DNA from: Polynucleobacter sp. JS-JIR-II-50 | Lineage (GTDB): Bacteria > Pseudomonadota > Gammaproteobacteria > Burkholderiales > Burkholderiaceae | Length of the DNA: 64,000 nt | NCBI RefSeq assembly: GCF_018687895.1 | Contig: NZ_CP061307.1 | Span: 1,199,948 to 1,263,947, forward strand | Direction of reading: 5' to 3' | In this document: positions 30,001-33,000 of the stretch, piece after piece | Layout: every line of letters begins with the position of its first letter | Numbering within the stretch: the first letter of the stretch is position 1 | Notes under the pieces: generated by a model | Databases searched by the model: none | Seen by the model: only the letters and a program-made list of their open reading frames with translations | Told to the model about the DNA's origin: nothing | Made by a program: the position numbers and the translations under genes

Positions 30001-33000
30001 GTGTGATAGCTCTATTACTTGTAGCGTTAGCAGTGATTGTTAAATCGCCATATGACCGGATTGTGGCATTGGTTGTGTAAATATCATATGAGCCACCGGA
30101 GCCGGCAGTGATATTCATCGTGCCGCCAGTGGACTCTAGCAATGCGCCGCTATAAAGATAAAGACCGATCTCGTTTGTAGGGAAAACCGTCGTTACGGAC
30201 ATATTGCCAACTGAAGTAACAGAGATATTGGTGCTAATAAGTAGCCTACCGCTATAAATGGTGAACGCACCAGCTGATGCAATATTGCTACTGATCGTCA
30301 ATCGACCTGCATTACCCGCTTTACCAAGGGTAACTTGGCTGAAACTTGAGGCAAAGCTAAGATTCGATAAAGTGACGTCACTGAATGAAGTTCCAAAAGG
30401 CTGGATGGTCAATGAACCAGTGGTATTGATAGCTGAGCTAGCGCCAAATGAAAAATGATTAGTGGTCAATATGATGTTACTGGTTGACGATGCAACGCTT
30501 GAAGTGACGCCATTAACGGTCACCGCAGAATTACTGCCCAACTTAATTGCGCCCCCGTTAGCGTTGAACCCTGAGGCGCCACCAGAACCAGAAAAATTAA
30601 TTGGGCCATTTGCAGACAAAATATATGCTGTGCCACCAGCACCACTGAAAATCATCTGATCGCCAGACGCAGTTTGGTTATCAGCAACAAATTGAATGCC
30701 GCCACCAGTAGATGCTGTTGACTGAATGAGATAGTTTCCGCTTCTTAATGCAACAATTCCGGCCGTATACCCAGATCTTGCTGTTGAGCCAGTAATAGAG
30801 ATTGCATTGGAGCTTGTGCTGGCTGACGTAATAACAAAATCAGCCGCATCGATTCCATATACCCACTCAAATCCATGTCCAACATTACTTGCGCCAAAAA
30901 TTGAAATCGTTCCAACTCCAGAATCAATCTTGAACGTCTTTTGCGTGGTCATGCCAGGGTATGGAGTTACGCCGGATGTGTATCCGCGCATAATAATATC
31001 GCCGCCATTACTCAGCAGGTTAATTGAGCTTCCGCTAATAGCGCTAGCTCCACCGATAGGTCCAAACTGAATACCGGCTTTATCGTTTGTTAAGGCGTTC
31101 CAAGCAAAGTTATCCGGAATTCCGTCTCCAGACGTGCCGCCGTTTGCGCCATTATCGCTACCACCTGCTAGAACAATCTTGCCGCCATTAGATGAGATGG
31201 TTACGCCAGAATCTAGATATATCCATCCGCCAACGCCATTACCACCCTTCTGTTGCTGATCAGACCATAAAATCACATTGAGTGCAGCATTAGTAGAAGT
31301 GATATTGGCGTAAATCGAGATTGAGCTATCTGCCTTTAAGGTTAGTGTTCTCGCGCCTGAGCCCGTATAGGTGATGGCGTTATAGACGGTGATATCGCCA
31401 CATGTAGTGCAATTTCCTATGTCGTTGTAGTAGGAAGATGATAAAGATGCACTTGTATCAATAGTAATGTTAGATGTAGAAAGTGCGCTTGCAATATTGG
31501 CCGCTGCTGTTCCTCTGATTACATAGTTATATGGATCTAGTAGCCAGTTACCTGCAGTACCATCGGCCGCCCTTGTATCTACAAATATATTTTCAGCGTT
31601 AAGAGTGCCAGCAGAAGTTTCTACATTACCGCCGCGTCCACTGATGACGCCGCCTTTTGCATAGATTGAGCCGTGGGCTTCTGTGCGCGAGTTGTGATTT
31701 TGAACATCGCTCCACAAAACCACCTTACCGCCATCTCCGTTGACCAATGCGCTGGCATCAATCACTGCGCTTTGCTTCATCGTGACTGTTGTGGCTTGAT
31801 AAACGCCATTGCTACCCTGCCAATCGCCGCCGACGAGCACAGTTCCGCCGCCAGTGTTACCTGTTACGGTGATATTTGAGTTGTTTTCTAGGGTGATGTC
31901 GTTGGCGGTGATGAGGATATTGCCGCCTTGGGTTACGCCGATGGATTCGATTGCGCTAGAGATGCTGGTACTGCCATTATTTGCGGAAAGCAGAATGCTA
32001 CCGCCGCGACCATTGCCGCCATTAGTCTGAATTAATGAGTCAAAAAGACTTAAATTCCCTGCTCGAGAGAGGATTCGGATGCTTCCGCCATCTGTTAAAC
32101 CGTTTGCGTATAAACCACTATTGACAAACACCGAATCTTGTGAAACATCAATAGATATGGTGCCTCCAGGGCCGCTTGAGCCATTGGTCTGAATGGTCGC
32201 AGTGCCGTCAAATTGGGCAGAATTTGCAGAAAGCGCAAAAGAGCCACCCGTTGTGCCGTTAGCACTGATCGCTCCTGAAAGGTGTACATCGCTAGTTGTT
32301 AGAGTGATTACACCACCGGGGCCGTTGTTGCCGTTGGCTTGAATTAATGAACCGCTTTCGGCATTAAATGCCTGCGCAGTGATATTGATAGCGCCACCGG
32401 TAGTACCGTTAGCCTTGATTTCTGCTGTGCTGTAGAGATTGATCTCTCTTACCGCATTCAAATAGATGACATTGGTCTGTGTATTAATGCGATCCGCGAC
32501 CGAATCGTTCGCCGCAGTCGTTGAATACACCACATCAAGTGCGGTTGTTGCATTGTTTTGCGCCGTCAAGAACGTTGGGATGTCTTCCTTACGAATCACA
32601 TTACCGTTATACGTAATCGTATTGCTGTTTGTATTTGTGTTGTTGCTTGTGTTGGTATTGGTTGCAACGTTCAGGCGACCAGATACATACACTGCTTGCG
32701 CAAGCAATTGAATTGCAGCGCCCAATGGTGTTGATGCATTACTTACACCGTATGCATTGATCGTTCCATTCGAATAAATACTTTGCGCTTGCACTGTTAC
32801 TTGTGATGCGTTAATCGTAGTACCAACGTTCAGATATGCAATTGAACTATTGATGATGACATTCAGATCTGCGCCAGAAATATTTGCGTTGAGATTAAAG
32901 ATTCCAGAGGAAATTAATTTCAATGTCGTGAGTGAGCCACCCTGCTTCAAGATATCTGCGCCACTTGCAAGTGTCAAGCTACCACTACCGTTTTGAGTAC